This document shows, in pieces, positions 10,915 through 22,847 of a stretch of DNA of 64,000 nucleotides. Positions within the stretch are counted from its first letter, which is position 1. The number at the start of each line of letters is the position of its first letter. The notes under the pieces are model-generated. The model made no database searches. It worked only from the letters and a program-made list of their open reading frames with translations, and was not told where the DNA came from. A program made the translations under genes and the position numbers. The stretch is from Tubiluchus corallicola (Eukaryota > Priapulida > Priapulimorpha > Priapulimorphida > Tubiluchidae). The stretch lies in the NCBI GenBank assembly GCA_030141605.1, contig JAQGDQ010000034.1, forward strand, positions 186,001-250,000, written 5' to 3'.

Positions 10915-12747
10915 CTAAGTATGCATAGAAGGAACTTCATGACGGAACACGGATAGCGAAGTGTCTTGAGTTCGGGGAGGCAGAACCATGTCGCAGGTGT
11001 ACGACGTTTGATCTGCTGCCGGGAGACTGACAGCAGGAAGTACGGGAACATGCGGGGGCTGCATAAACAGATCCCCTCGGAATACGGTTGGTGCCATTGC
11101 CAGTGTAGGGCGGTACTGCTTATCAATCAGTTGCTCCTGGACCTGGAGATGAAAATTTTGGTGAGGTAATTGTTCACTAGGTAGCGTTGTGCATTTATGT
11201 AGATTGAGGTAACCTGGCTCAGGGAACGAGGTATGACACACCTGGCACACATATGAGTTTTCTGTTGTCGCCACATGTTGGCGCATGTGTTGACTGAGAT
11301 GCTCCTGCTCCATAAAAGCAGATGGACAGAGATGGCACCGAAACGCTTTCTCAAACGTGTGAATGTGCATATGCTGGTTGTAATTTTCATGGTCAGCAAG
11401 ATTAACCTGACAAATAGGGCAACTATACACTGGCTTTTCAGCAGCAGCATGTGCGTTCAAGTGCTGCATCAAGTGATCATGCTCGGTGTATATGGATGGA
11501 CAAAGATGGCAAGAATACGACTTTTCCACCACTGGATGCTGAGAAGCAATATGTGCCTCTAGGTGCTCTTGCTCGACGAAGGCGGCTGGACATGCCTCGC
11601 AGCGAAACCGATATTCGTCTGTCTTAGCCTTGTGAGTGCGCATGTGCTGCTTGAGGTGAGATTGATGACTGAATGCCGCTAAACAGAGTTTGCATTTATG
11701 ATCATACGTTCTCTCCGATTTGACATGCGACCTTTTGTGCTCTAGTAACTGCTGGTCGGTTGTAAATATAGCAGGACACGTGTCACACTTTAGCACTTCC
11801 CCATTGCCAGTGTGAGCCATCATGTGTTTATTTAGGTCACTTTTACGGCTAAAAGCCGCAGTGCATTCCTCACACTTGTAAGGTTTTTGTCCAAGGTGTG
11901 TGATCATGTGCTTCCGCAGTGTACTGGGATCAGCATACGATGCTAGGCACACCTTACAAACACATGGTTTCTCTCCTGAATGAACGCGTGTGTGAATTTT
12001 TAGGTAGGATGCGTAACTAAACGAAGCCTGACATTGGTTACAACTGTAAGGTTTTTCACCTGTATGTTTATATTGGTGAGTTTTAAGATGATAAGGTTGT
12101 GTAAAAGAAGCGTTACAATGAGAACACTTGTAAGGCTTCTCCCCAGTGTGAGTTCTCATGTGTTGCATAAGCGTGTAAGACCGCATAAATGACATCTGAC
12201 ATACAGTGCACTTGTGAGTTTTTGTGCCACTGTGAGTTTGTTGGTGTCGCTTTAGGTCACCTTTCTGTGCAAAAGACACACTGCATCTATCACATTTGTA
12301 AGGTTTTTCTCCTGTGTGGGTACGCTTATGTGTCAACAGGCGATATTTTTGTGAGAACTGTGCATCACACTGGTCACATTTAAAAGGCTTAACAATAGGA
12401 CTGAGACTATGGATCTTCATGTGCTGCTTCATGTTGTACTTGCGAGCAAAGTTTGCACCACATGTAGTACACTTAAATGGTTTCGTCTGTGAATGAGTGC
12501 GCAGGTGCTCCTTTAGGTTGCCTCGTCTGATAAAAGCTTTCTTGCAGTAAGTGCACTTGAAGTTCTTTGTTGCGGAGTGAATAAACTCGTGAGCCCGTAA
12601 TGTCTTCATTTTATTGAAGGCAGAGTCACAAAGTGTGCACTTAAAAGGCTTTTCATTGCCATGCTTAGACTCCATGTGTGCTTTCATGGTTCGCAAGAGT
12701 GGAAACACTGCTGTACACACCAAGCAGCTATACTTGTTTGGCTTCAC
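10915..12747 (-). CDS. C2H2 zinc-finger protein 1, terminal exon with the finger array
   Basis: Probable nuclear DNA-binding regulator. The exon begins after a TTTTTTCAG acceptor at VKPNKYSC and encodes 610 residues to a TAG at 10917-10915. It holds 17 canonical C-x2-C-x12-H-x3/4-H fingers in near-unbroken series, plus an eighteenth (YVCQVCHTSF...) that lacks a proper final His pair. Fingers 5-11 carry TGEKPY/F-type linkers. Fingers 12-17 are a distinct sub-array with CP(A/S)xF and E(Q/H)xHLxxH signatures and variable linkers, which suggests internal duplication. The C-terminal 75 residues are finger-free, rich in Pro/Gln/Leu/Val and hydrophobic. With three upstream exons in phase 0 the protein is 827 residues. 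I cannot assign an orthologue; long finger arrays diverge quickly. Confidence 0.92.
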   Translation of the reverse strand: MKPNKYSCLVCTAVFPLLRTMKAHMESKHGNEKPFKCTLCDSAFNKMKTLRAHEFIHSATKNFKCTYCKKAFIRRGNLKEHLRTHSQTKPFKCTTCGANFARKYNMKQHMKIHSLSPIVKPFKCDQCDAQFSQKYRLLTHKRTHTGEKPYKCDRCSVSFAQKGDLKRHQQTHSGTKTHKCTVCQMSFMRSYTLMQHMRTHTGEKPYKCSHCNASFTQPYHLKTHQYKHTGEKPYSCNQCQASFSYASYLKIHTRVHSGEKPCVCKVCLASYADPSTLRKHMITHLGQKPYKCEECTAAFSRKSDLNKHMMAHTGNGEVLKCDTCPAIFTTDQQLLEHKRSHVKSERTYDHKCKLCLAAFSHQSHLKQHMRTHKAKTDEYRFRCEACPAAFVEQEHLEAHIASQHPVVEKSYSCHLCPSIYTEHDHLMQHLNAHAAAEKPVYSCPICQVNLADHENYNQHMHIHTFEKAFRCHLCPSAFMEQEHLSQHMRQHVATTENSYVCQVCHTSFPEPGYLNLHKCTTLPSEQLPHQNFHLQVQEQLIDKQYRPTLAMAPTVFRGDLFMQPPHVPVLPAVSLPAADQTSYTCDMVLPPRTQDTSLSVFRHEVPSMHT

Positions 12748-13496
12748 CTGAAAAAACAACACTAATAATTAGACAGAAATGAATATTTCAATATGAATAA
12801 GGTACAGAAAAACCACAATATTTCACATCAGAGAAAAAATATACCAAACTCTTATCAGACTTTAGGTTTCTCGCAAAACTGGAAGAATCTAATATTCTAC
12901 AGTGCATGGCCTCACACCTAATCTTTCACTCGGTCTACCACAACTTACACAGATTTAAGCAAAATCATATAAGTACCAAAAAATATTATACACTTAAGTT
13001 TTAAAATTTAATGTTTCATGTTAAGTACTACACATAGCCACTTTAAAAGCCAAAGGCCTGTTACATCAAACAAAATCTCTCAGTACATTTACACTCTGTT
13101 AAAAGTAGGCAAAAAATTATGTAAAAATTACCCAAAATGCAAAGTAAGTGAAAATAATGTACATTACTTCATGCAACAAGCTAATAATATTCTTTTTAGT
13201 TGGGAGCTGCGTGCATTTGACATTATTTCAGCTTCTAGGCCAACAGCATGAGGCACTTAAACGTAAATAGCAAACTTAGAAAAATTATTTTAGAGGAATT
13301 TAATAGGTGACTTGGTCTCCTATACACACTAGAAAGGACAAACCATGGACATTGTGTATTCTCTATCTTGATCTACATTAGTTTTCCTAATTATAAATTG
13401 AAATGCAAATGCAAAGTGATTTACAGTCCAGTTACTAGCTCATGCTATTGTGCAAATACATGGGTGATAAGTGAAAACTATGAAAATTTATCAAAC

Positions 13497-13742
13497 CTTC
13501 GACTGCGGTTTCCGAGATCCTTGTTGTTTAATAGATGTCCTCTTGTTCTTTCCTCCCTTTTCATTGTTGTCCGTCTGTGGCTCAGATGATTCACCTTCAG
13601 TCTCAGTTCCTGCATTGACGTTTTCATCTTCTTCACTTGCAGGCTGTGTTTCTACTATGGCAGCAACTGCTTGTGAATTGTCCGGAAATGTTTGGATTGC
13701 CGATGACACGTCACCGACATCAATTAAACTGTCACCATTTTC
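13497..13742 (-). CDS. C2H2 zinc-finger protein 1, exon 3 (acidic linker)
   Basis: 82 codons from acceptor CATTACAG to donor AAG|GTTTGA, phase 0 at both ends. It encodes ENGDSLIDVGD, an acidic Glu/Thr/Asp-rich middle and a basic tail (KGGKNKRTS...RKPQSK) that may serve as a nuclear localisation signal just before the fingers. Confidence 0.8.
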
Positions 13743-13825
13743 CTGTAATGCATTCAGTGATACTGTTTCTAATATATTCCATGCATTATTACAATTCCTA
13801 TGATGGAAATAAAAAAAGTTGACAG

Positions 13826-13905
13826 TTGGCCTGGACTTGAATCAAGGACCTTTGGATTGCAAGTTCCATACCATGACACCTAGACTATACAAACCGTTTT
13901 GATCC
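13826..13905 (-). repeat. tRNA-like sequence (SINE head), degenerate
   Basis: On the minus strand there is an A-box-like TAGTCTAGGTGTCATGG, then a B-box-like GATTCAAGTCC, then a T-rich run. It does not fold as an intact tRNA by eye, so it is more likely a tRNA-derived SINE or tRNA pseudogene. It lies in an intron of zinc-finger gene 1. Confidence 0.4.
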
Positions 13906-14953
13906 CCGTAGGTATTAAATCGATCCTAACACCAACTGCGGTTATGATCATGTTAGATAGTTGAGACAATGTGGTTTTAAACCAATAAATGTAAGTTAGA
14001 ACGACTGATCATAAATAACCATTGAGTTTTTGACGTCAACCACAAAGTCTATTAGGATATAACAACAATCAGGCTGAAACAGTAAAAGTAATTGCATATA
14101 GTACTATCATAGCAAAGGAGTGAATTTAAATGACATGAATTAATAAATTTCAAATTTTTCTCAAATTAAAAAATGCAATTAAAAAACCATTCTAACTCCA
14201 TTGTCTCAACAATCAAAGGTAATCAAAACTGCCTTTTAGCAAGCTGCAATATGAACAACATCCTCTACTCAACATTTTCAGTTTCATATTACCCACTTAA
14301 CTGACTAAAATAAGATGCATGAGCTTTGACGTTGTTTACTGCGGTTGCTGATTAGATCCTTTACTTCAGAACTTTAATGAGCAGACAACGCTCATGGATA
14401 CTACCTGGATTGCACTTTCATGGACCCTTCTTGTTATTCATTTTAAGTTTTGTTGTTCTGTGTAATTCAATGATAATAGTATTAGGCCTATTATTTAAAA
14501 GAGAACGAAGCCATTTATTGGCACTACTAATAGCCTGGAAACACTGTTTGAATTTTCTCAAGTCACATTTAAATACATAATTTCTAGTTCAAAAATACAG
14601 GAGTAATAACATAAAGACGAAAAAACAAGGCCATTTTTAGTGGCTTGGACAGTGATACATGAACTAAATTTAAGCAGTAATTAGAATATTCGAGATAATA
14701 ATACATCCATTAAAAATTCATCATAATTTAACAGGTATTATGTAAGTGCATTTTCATTCGTGTTATAAGGCAATCTTTTGAAAATTACATAAGCATTCTA
14801 TCACATCCAGTGACCAGTCAAAATATTTTAATTATAAAGAGAAATTTTCTGTGTATTTCCTATTTTACAAATCTCCCATAAAATAAAGAAAGTTAAAAAA
14901 GCAAAAATTTGAAATGTAAAACTTCAAAACTAACTTAAAAAACCTGAGCTTAC

Positions 14954-15229
14954 GTCTTCTCTACTAACAATCACTTCTTGCTGTCCTGGTTCTGACTCAG
15001 CCACAATCTGGATGGTAGCCCTGCTCCACAAATCATGCGGAAGAAAGACGGGCAGGTTTAACGGATCAGGGTTTATTGTAGAATTCGGTTCAACTGGAGG
15101 ATGACTGCCGTTTAACGGATTAGCGTTTATCGTAGGATCTGGTTCAACTGGTCGATGACTGTCAATAGACTTTGGTATTTGTGAATTAATGTGAGCCATG
15201 ATGGCCCGTACATGATTAGCTGCTTCTGT
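14954..15229 (-). CDS. C2H2 zinc-finger protein 1, exon 2
   Basis: 92 codons between ATTTCAG and GAC|GTAAGC, phase 0. It starts TEAANHVRAIMAHINSQ and contains a short internal duplication (the HRPVEPDPTINANPLNG and HPPVEPNSTINPDPLN units), so a 19-residue repeat is present. No zinc-binding residues; probably a flexible regulatory region. Confidence 0.8.
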
Positions 15230-16602
15230 CTGAAATACACAATGCTTTGAATATATACTTAACACAGAAAAATGTCAAATTGGCTTTGGAAGGTATGATA
15301 AAAGATGACAAATCTAATATAATATATTGTTCAGTAATGCCATGAACAGCATAAGTGAAAAGAGCACAGTGATAAAGATTCAGAAACAAAATGAAATGAT
15401 ACCAGATTTTTTTAAAAAATCACAGTTTATTTTTAGAAGAACCCAATAATGTTTTGGGGTGTTTAAACGATAATCACAAACATCACAAATATTTGTAATG
15501 TAATACAGGCATTAAGCAGAGGTAAAAGAAAATGGTTTTAATACAGAAAAAGTACATTTCTATTGGCATTTATTGAATTTATTGCACTTTAAACAAAAAT
15601 TACATCAAATGAAAATTCACTGACATGACGTGTACTCTCATATAGTGAGGTTGAACTAAATTTACTTTTGGATAAACATATAAAAGATGCTCAAGCATAT
15701 AACTGAAAGAAGCAATAAACAACGCTTAGTATTGTGACAAAATAAAACAATTAATTTGCACACAAAAACAATTTATATGTAATTATCCAAACAGCTTCTA
15801 CATAACCTATTTCTGCCAACCTGCAAAAAAAACTGCACTAGTTAAAAATTTACGAGAAATTCCGACAAAAATTACAGTTATATACATTATCATACATTGT
15901 TATCATTGCATAGTTTGTTTGAGAATCAATGCATAGTATCACACACCTTGAAATGAATTTGGATAAATTCAAACTAAATTAAATAGAATTGCAAAATAAG
16001 TTTTCAGACACTTTCTCTAGCATTGTACCGGGTCTTACTACAGACTAAAAACCCATAATAATTTATATTAACTGCTTAGCGGCACAAAGTCGTTGACAAT
16101 CAGAACCCATTATTAATAAAACACCTAATATTTAACCACATAGGCTCCCCAGTAGTAAGAAAAGGCTTTAATAATTACGAAAAATACTGAGCTGCTAAAA
16201 TAGCTATTCATTAAAATTAAATTCAAGCACAAAAATCAACATAAAATGCACGAAAGTCATAATGCAAAAAAAACTATTATATCCCCGAAACGAAGACTTC
16301 CTAGATTAAGATAGTCACATAATACCGTTACCGTCGAAGGATAGAGGTTAAGCATAAATAGCTTATGGACCGCTCCACTCTTCCTTGTTTACTTTATTGA
16401 AATAAAAATGAACAAAATAGGTGGCCACACTGCGATCATGAAGTATAGCACAAGGTTTCCTGTTGTCATTGTGGCAACCTGGGGTCTATATATTTTTCTG
16501 GAATGCATTTCCAGTCTCTATCAAGACGAATCTTAATACCAGTTACAGTCAAAGTATGTGCCACGGCAGCAAGAAATTTTACTTTTTTAAGTAATTACTC
16601 AC

Positions 16603-16731
16603 GTTTTCCAGTAGCACAGCATTTTGACTATCACACTGCTCTAATGATTTTGCTAACTTCAAAGCCTGTTCCAGCATATCAGTCAATTTTGTACGATTCT
16701 GCATTGTAACAGCCTCCAAACTTTCCGCCAT
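16603..16731 (-). CDS. C2H2 zinc-finger protein 1, first coding exon
   Basis: The start at 16731 has a good context (AACATGG). 43 codons (MAESLEAVTMQNRT...) lead to a perfect donor AAC|GTGAGT in phase 0. The Leu spacing (TDMLEQALKLAKSLEQ) suggests a short amphipathic helix or coiled coil for dimerisation. Joining to exon 2 is inferred from phase and strand. Confidence 0.75.
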
Positions 16732-16761
16732 GTTTAGCCAACTCGACGAAGCAAAAATTCT

Positions 16762-16775
16762 TCACCAGAGGGCAG
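16762..16775 (+). promoter_or_regulatory. CTCF-like site upstream of zinc-finger gene 1
   Basis: TCACCAGAGGGCAG agrees with the bilaterian CTCF core (CCASYAGRKGGCRS) at 13 of 14 positions. It sits about 30 bases upstream of the start codon of the minus-strand zinc-finger gene. Sequence match only. Confidence 0.4.
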
Positions 16776-17675
16776 CAGCTATGGACTTTAGATTATACAC
16801 GTATTTTAGGCCTATAACATAAAAGGACCCAGGCTTTTTACTTGGCAAACTAACACAACTAAGAACTGGTTTGTTTTTGTATCAGACGAAATGTAAAACT
16901 TACAATAAGTTTTTTCTCGCATGAAAGCTTAATTATTTTGACAGTTCCAGTAGCACATGTTGCTCATCTCACCCAAATTTGCTGGACTGAACACAATTGT
17001 TCCCTTAGCTGTAAACAGCAATTAAAAAAATTAATAATGCGCCGAAGTGTCAAATGTTATGTTGCTACTGATGTTAGCTGCTATAGGCTGGGTAGCAATA
17101 TGAATTACCTCCAATTTGTATCTACTTGTGTCTATTCATTCTAACTAATTATAGAAAACTTTATAAGCAGAAATGGAAAACATTACAAGCAGAATAATAA
17201 GCACAAAATGCATTAATTTTGTGTACACGTCCATATTGTTGTGAACTGCGAATTAAGTCACTGAGGGTTTGAGTTTAGACAATTTAAATACTGTGAATTT
17301 AAAGTCTGTAAGGAGAGCGCACATAACAGTATTATTTTAAATGCTTGCTTAATTAAAATATGATAAATGCGTTAAGTTACAAAATATTATGTAAAAAATA
17401 CGAAATAAATAATCATTTCAAGTTCAATAAAGCTTAATGTCATTTTAAAAATACGTAGATATCTTTATACTTAGCTAACACAATATTATCATAAATATAC
17501 AAATTATTTAAGTTTTAATAATGTACAACTTTTGCATTATAATTACTCCTTGCATAATCGTGCATGTTGCCTAAGTTTCTGCATCTGTTTGTAAATTCAA
17601 ATAGAAAGTGAATGTATTTAGTTTTAGATAGAACTTTTCAAAAGAAGCCACTTTTGTGTTACAAAAGCTGTTGAC

Positions 17676-17756
17676 AGATGGCGCCAGTATGCGTTTACTC
17701 AACATCGTGAATAGAGTGCTGACTTGACTGCAGCGTAGCGGTGTAGCGTTATGAGG
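17676..17756 (+). promoter_or_regulatory. CTCF-like core and candidate 5' untranslated exon
   Basis: AGATGGCGC at 17676-17684 is a perfect short CTCF core. About 70 bases downstream, TATGAG|GTAAGT forms a strong plus-strand donor at 17756. A non-coding first exon of a plus-strand gene (zinc-finger gene 2 is the nearest with an acceptor before its ATG) could end here. This is inference from splice consensus only. Confidence 0.3.
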
Positions 17757-19943
17757 TAAGTTTTTCAGTAATGATTTTAAGTAAACAATTTATCTCAAAG
17801 CTACGGAATGTCTTGGATAGTGTGAATATTATTGTTATGCCCATTTAGTGTTTTAATGTATTGTGATAACTACAGTGTTTAATTGTTGCGTGCGGTCAAG
17901 TTTTGTTGGCGTCTGCTAGGATGAAAGCAATCGGCTGAAACCACTTGTTGCTGCTTCCTCAGGCGCTTCCGTTTCGTTGCTAGCTGGCGCCCTCGGCTGC
18001 AAGAATGATTATAATGCACCAAGTTTGAGAAATGAGGTCATGCACATTCTCTTTCTCCACGGCTGCCTGCCCGCGTTGCTGAAGGCTTAAGTATACCTAC
18101 GCATTACCTGACTGCATTCCAGCGGGTGATATCTTTGCAACCATTGTATGCAGGCTGCATTCATGCCAAGGTCCGGTTTTGTACCTACAGGCTGCAGAGA
18201 GAGAGAGAGCTGCTATGGTATCATCATTGCCGGATTAGCCTTCAGTGTTTGCGTTCGCTTTCTCATTTAGAACAGGAAACGTACAAGGAGGACACGTAGA
18301 AAATTGTTCTAGCTGAAGATTTGGAATTACGCAGTGAGTTAAGAATTTTTCTTTACTTACACGTAGGATTTTTCATTAATTTTGCTTAGCCAATTCTTAT
18401 TTCTTTGAACATTAATTTTTTGGAGTTGATTTTTTGGCAAAATAATTCTAGGCAATTTTTTTAATTTCTGTTATTGATTCACTGATATTAAAATAATGGT
18501 TTTGTTTTAATGGTACGTCCAAACATTTTTTGTATGCATGGCTTCTCAGTTATTTATACCAATATTTATTTTGTCAAAAACAGTTTTTCGTGACAACTTT
18601 TATTATCTGTGTTATCTGTTTCTTAATTTTGTCTTGTTTTTATTTTTATCATTGAATGAGGCTAGTCCTAGTATGGGAAAAACGCAATTTAGTGTTTGAA
18701 TAATTAATGTTACACCAGTAGGGGAACAAATGTTTTATCACTACATTAAACCAATTCTTCGACTTGAGGACGCGGCAAATAAGGTTTAATAATTAATGTC
18801 ACTGGTTTTAAAAATATGATTAAGCGCCTTACGTATGTTGCTCATATTGTGCGTGCGTCTTAAAATATAGGCCTAGATATTGATTATAAATTTCTAACAA
18901 ATGTATTTAACATGTTTTGATCATGTTGTGATGGAAAGACTTTAAAGATTTTTAGGAAAATTACGTCTGTCGTACGTCAATATAATACTGGTCTTTTTGT
19001 TGAGCTGGTTTTCATGGACGTACATGAGAAATAAGAAACAATGCTAACGACTAACCAGCTTTACTGTTAAACAAACGCAATTTGGCCTTCTAAAAGTTGT
19101 AAACGAGAGCGGTAAACCCAATATAAAACATTCTGTAGTTATTTTTGCGCAGTTTTAACCAACTTCTACAGAAAATTGAGAAAAATTGTTTAGCATTATA
19201 TAATAAAGACCCAACAATGTATATATTACGCACCTAGTACTTTGGATTCATAATGATTATACTCGCTATTATTCAGATTAGTTTGCGTTTTTGGTTTTTT
19301 GAAGTCAGGAAGTCATCTCAAGATTTAACATTAACAATGATGTAAGTAAGCCTACAGATGTATGTTTTAAGGTTAATTTCGTACAAATGTTGCACTGGAC
19401 TTTGTCTCCACTGAGCTTCGTTTTGGTGGCCCGTTTACCAAGTGTCAATACAGTCCGGTTCGTACCGTGTCTCAAACAGCTCAAACTATGTTTACAGCTG
19501 TTATCTTATCAGATTCTCACAGTGTTGGCTTCCACGGGCTGACCTAAATCGTGGAGCAGGAATGCAGGGTGTCACGCAATCTGACATTCAGAACCCCCCT
19601 ACTTGAACTCATTTTAGTAGTAAGACTACTCGCAATCCCTGGAAAATTCTGTAGGTGTGGCGAGAGTACGCTGCTGTTCATTTGATTAGTTTTACTCGAC
19701 GGAGCGAGTGGCATCGTGGAATGACACTCTCCCTGTTTTGGAGTCGCCTTATGGGTTTCACTGGTTTCTATGAGCTGACGGTTGAAGCAGCCACGCCCCA
19801 GGTCAGCAAATTTGGCACAGATTTATCGGGGAAAGAGCTTTCATATCTTGAGCGAAGACATTTTACTGTCAAGCGATTGTCCTCTAACATTTGGTTTTTA
19901 GATACGTTTTGAATGAGAAGTCTGGCTCGTCTGGTTGTCATCA

Positions 19944-20515
19944 CTGGTTCACAAACTTTGCGGATTGAAGAAAACTGTCCGAGTCAATTCTTGTTCAAAA
20001 ATTATGGCTTTCAACTTTTTTTGCTGCATATGTTAGTTGTTACTTCACAACTTGCACCCCTAGGTTAATGAAATTATGGGGCCCCACAGACGAAGCCACC
20101 CTCTTATTTGCTCACACTTTTGTCTCGAAAATATTTTTACTTGTGACATATTTTAGCAACATTTGCATAGCTGGAGGCCTCATGTTTCAAATAAAGGGCT
20201 TCTCAGAGGGTCCGTTATCTCTAACAAAGAGCCTCAAACAAGGGTTCTTTGTCTGAAATAAAAGGTCTCAAATGAGGAGCCACTCTTGAATCGGATTTTC
20301 AAACTTCCTGACCTCTTCTTTAAAGTTGAAATTTTAAGTTATATGAATTAAATATCTGCAGCCTATACTAATAATACTAGCCCATAGTGTAATCTTGCCC
20401 TGCTGGTTCACTAACTTTGTGGATTGAAAGAAATGCGTGCCGGAGCCAAATTTGCTGAAAAAATGATGACTTGGTCCTTTTTTTGATTGCAAATGTTTGT
20501 TGTTACCTTCAGAAC
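19944..20515. mobile_element. R1 repeat bracketed by about 105-bp direct repeats
   Basis: GGTTCACAAACTTTGCGGATTGAA at the left (from 19946) and GGTTCACTAACTTTGTGGATTGAA at the right (from 20405) begin diverged copies of about 105 bases, both including a T-rich GTTAGTTGTTAC/GTTTGTTGTTACC stretch. This LTR-like or tandem layout encloses repeat R1. No coding domain is present, so I cannot name the class. Confidence 0.35.
20051..20350. repeat. Dispersed repeat family R1, copy B
   Basis: Same orientation and block order as copy A at 8199-8500. It is flanked by a pair of direct repeats (19944-20045 and 20403-20515), so the unit may be part of a larger element. Confidence 0.7.
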
Positions 20516-22800
20516 TTGAAATTTAAAAAGCTGTAACACATGTAGCAACACGTACAGTCACTTCTCTGCAATATTGTATGCTAAAACTGTCAAATATATT
20601 AATCGGATTATTTTATATTCGTGTAAAGAACAGTAAATGTAGCTGTAATGTTTACTGATGTATGTAACCTGTAATGCTTAGTGAGTAAACTAAATATTAA
20701 AAACAAATTCTAGTTTGCTCACATTGGTTTACTACTAATGCTACGAAACTGCGTAGATACGTTGTATTTTGCTGCGTAATACCGCTGCAGTGTGATTAGT
20801 TGCTGTTTGATAATCCGAACCCCCTGCCGTTGATAAGAAAGGATTCGACTGCCAAACGCCATGTACGTGAAGCACTGCAAAATGTTTGATTCCGTCTACA
20901 GATAAATGTTGCCTTGCTGTATCAGGTTACTGCTGTACGAGAAACAAGTTGTTTTTGCGTGGTATCAGTTGACTTTTCACTCTTAGTGGTTTCCAAACAT
21001 GGCCGTTTGGCGACTTCTGATATGATGTGAATCATTGATTTACATGAGGCTGCGTCTAATTGCGTTTTTTGCAAACGAAGAAGAAAATGTTTGCATAAGA
21101 TGTCGTTCACACTGTCCGCACAAACATAATTATTACTAATAGAATAACTTGCAGTCGTAATAATTCAAGAGTTATTTTGGCAGGCAAAGCGGTATTTTAT
21201 TTGATGCAAACGTTCATATTTTCATTCCCATGAATAGTTTTATAAAAGTTGGTGCTTAAGACGCCATTCATTATACCTACGTACAAGCTGCTTGGCATTC
21301 AAGAATGAGGACGGTTTTTGCATTTTGAAGATATACGACTAATTTCTGATTTAAAAATTAGAGAAATCTGCAGAAGTAAATAGAGGTGACTTGCTCTTGT
21401 TTGGTTTACTTTCTTATGGCAGTGGTGAAAACATTTATACATGCCGAGTGAAAACAATTCCGAAACTTGATACGTTAATAAGCAGCATTATTATGTTATA
21501 AATTGCTGAACGTGCCACTAGGACAAAAACGGTAGATTCCAAGAGATTTCAAGGTGCCTGGCGGCTCTCAGAAAGGGCGTGGCTTCCATCGTTTGCTGAT
21601 TACGTAACCGGGGTTTATCAAGCGAAATTCGTGGGTAAAGAGCTTCACGCTATGCTGCTGAGAGGGATATCTTTGTTCGTGACTACTTCCCGTCTCAAGA
21701 ACACCCAGTGAATATAATGTAACAGCTTCAGTTCAACAATCAGTGTTTCCTGTATGAGTGCGTATTCAGTCCCAGGTGACTACAGCGATTTCCGCTTTGT
21801 TTGCGACGTTATATTGCCTCCAGAGAGTGTACTTCCAATGTTATTACAAGCAAAAATTAATGCTACGGTAATTACGTATAAGTATTTTCTGTGAAGTTCT
21901 GTCTCAGTCTGGTTGCCTGGAGTGGTGCGCTGGAGCCTAGAGGTGACCGTTAACATCGGTTGTTGGGTCTGTGGAATCTGACTTTCACGATGACCCTTCA
22001 TTCACTCGTTCACCTGTCCCTGGTTTCTCTTTTTCCAGATCCTTTGTTCGAGCATTTTTCTAGACGCTTGGGCAGCTGTGCGCAGCGTTTGTAGTTTGTG
22101 CACAAATGCCTGTTGCAAATTCTTTGCTTCCATTTTTTGTGTGAAAGCCATACAAGGCTTTTTCGTTGAAGCCTAGCTGCAGTGTAACACGTTTGCATTT
22201 ATCGTAGGCTATAGTTGCGGTTATTCTAAACAATTTCTGATAACATGGTTAGAAGCACAAAATGCTTAAATTAGCGATAACAGAGAGGAGGCGAGCAAAG
22301 TTAAACAACCCTGAGCCTTGGCGATAAATTGAGGGTGACCGCCAGAAAAGCACCTGGGTGGTTTCATCACCTCTCGGTTTATTCATTTCATTGAGAGGTG
22401 GATGGCTTTTGCCTAAACAAGCTTTTGCGTTAACTCTTCCTCTTTTTCCATTTAGAGGAATATTCACGAAAATCAGTTAGATTCCGGTCCTGTGGCAGCA
22501 AAACAGTTAATTGCTGGATTCCAGCTTGCTGAGTGCTGAATTGTTTAAAATATAGAAGACGGAAAACAGTGGTCGGAAATACAAGTTTTGTCGTGTAGCG
22601 AGTGGTGCCATTGTATAACTGACTCAGAAATTGCACAAAATAAAATTTTATTTAAACAGTTTTTATCTTATGGGTAATTGTTGTTTTTAATTAAGTTTAT
22701 TTGACATTCTGACCATCAAGTGAAATTAGTCATTTAGAACTATAAAGTTGATCATACTAACTTGGCGCATTTTATTATGCTAAAATTAGCCTGCAAATGT

Positions 22801-22847
22801 ATTATTATTGTTTTTGTTATTGTTATTATTATTATTATTATTTTTAT
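22801..22847. repeat. ATT trinucleotide microsatellite
   Basis: Imperfect (ATT)n/(GTT)n run in AT-rich sequence. Confidence 0.85.
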
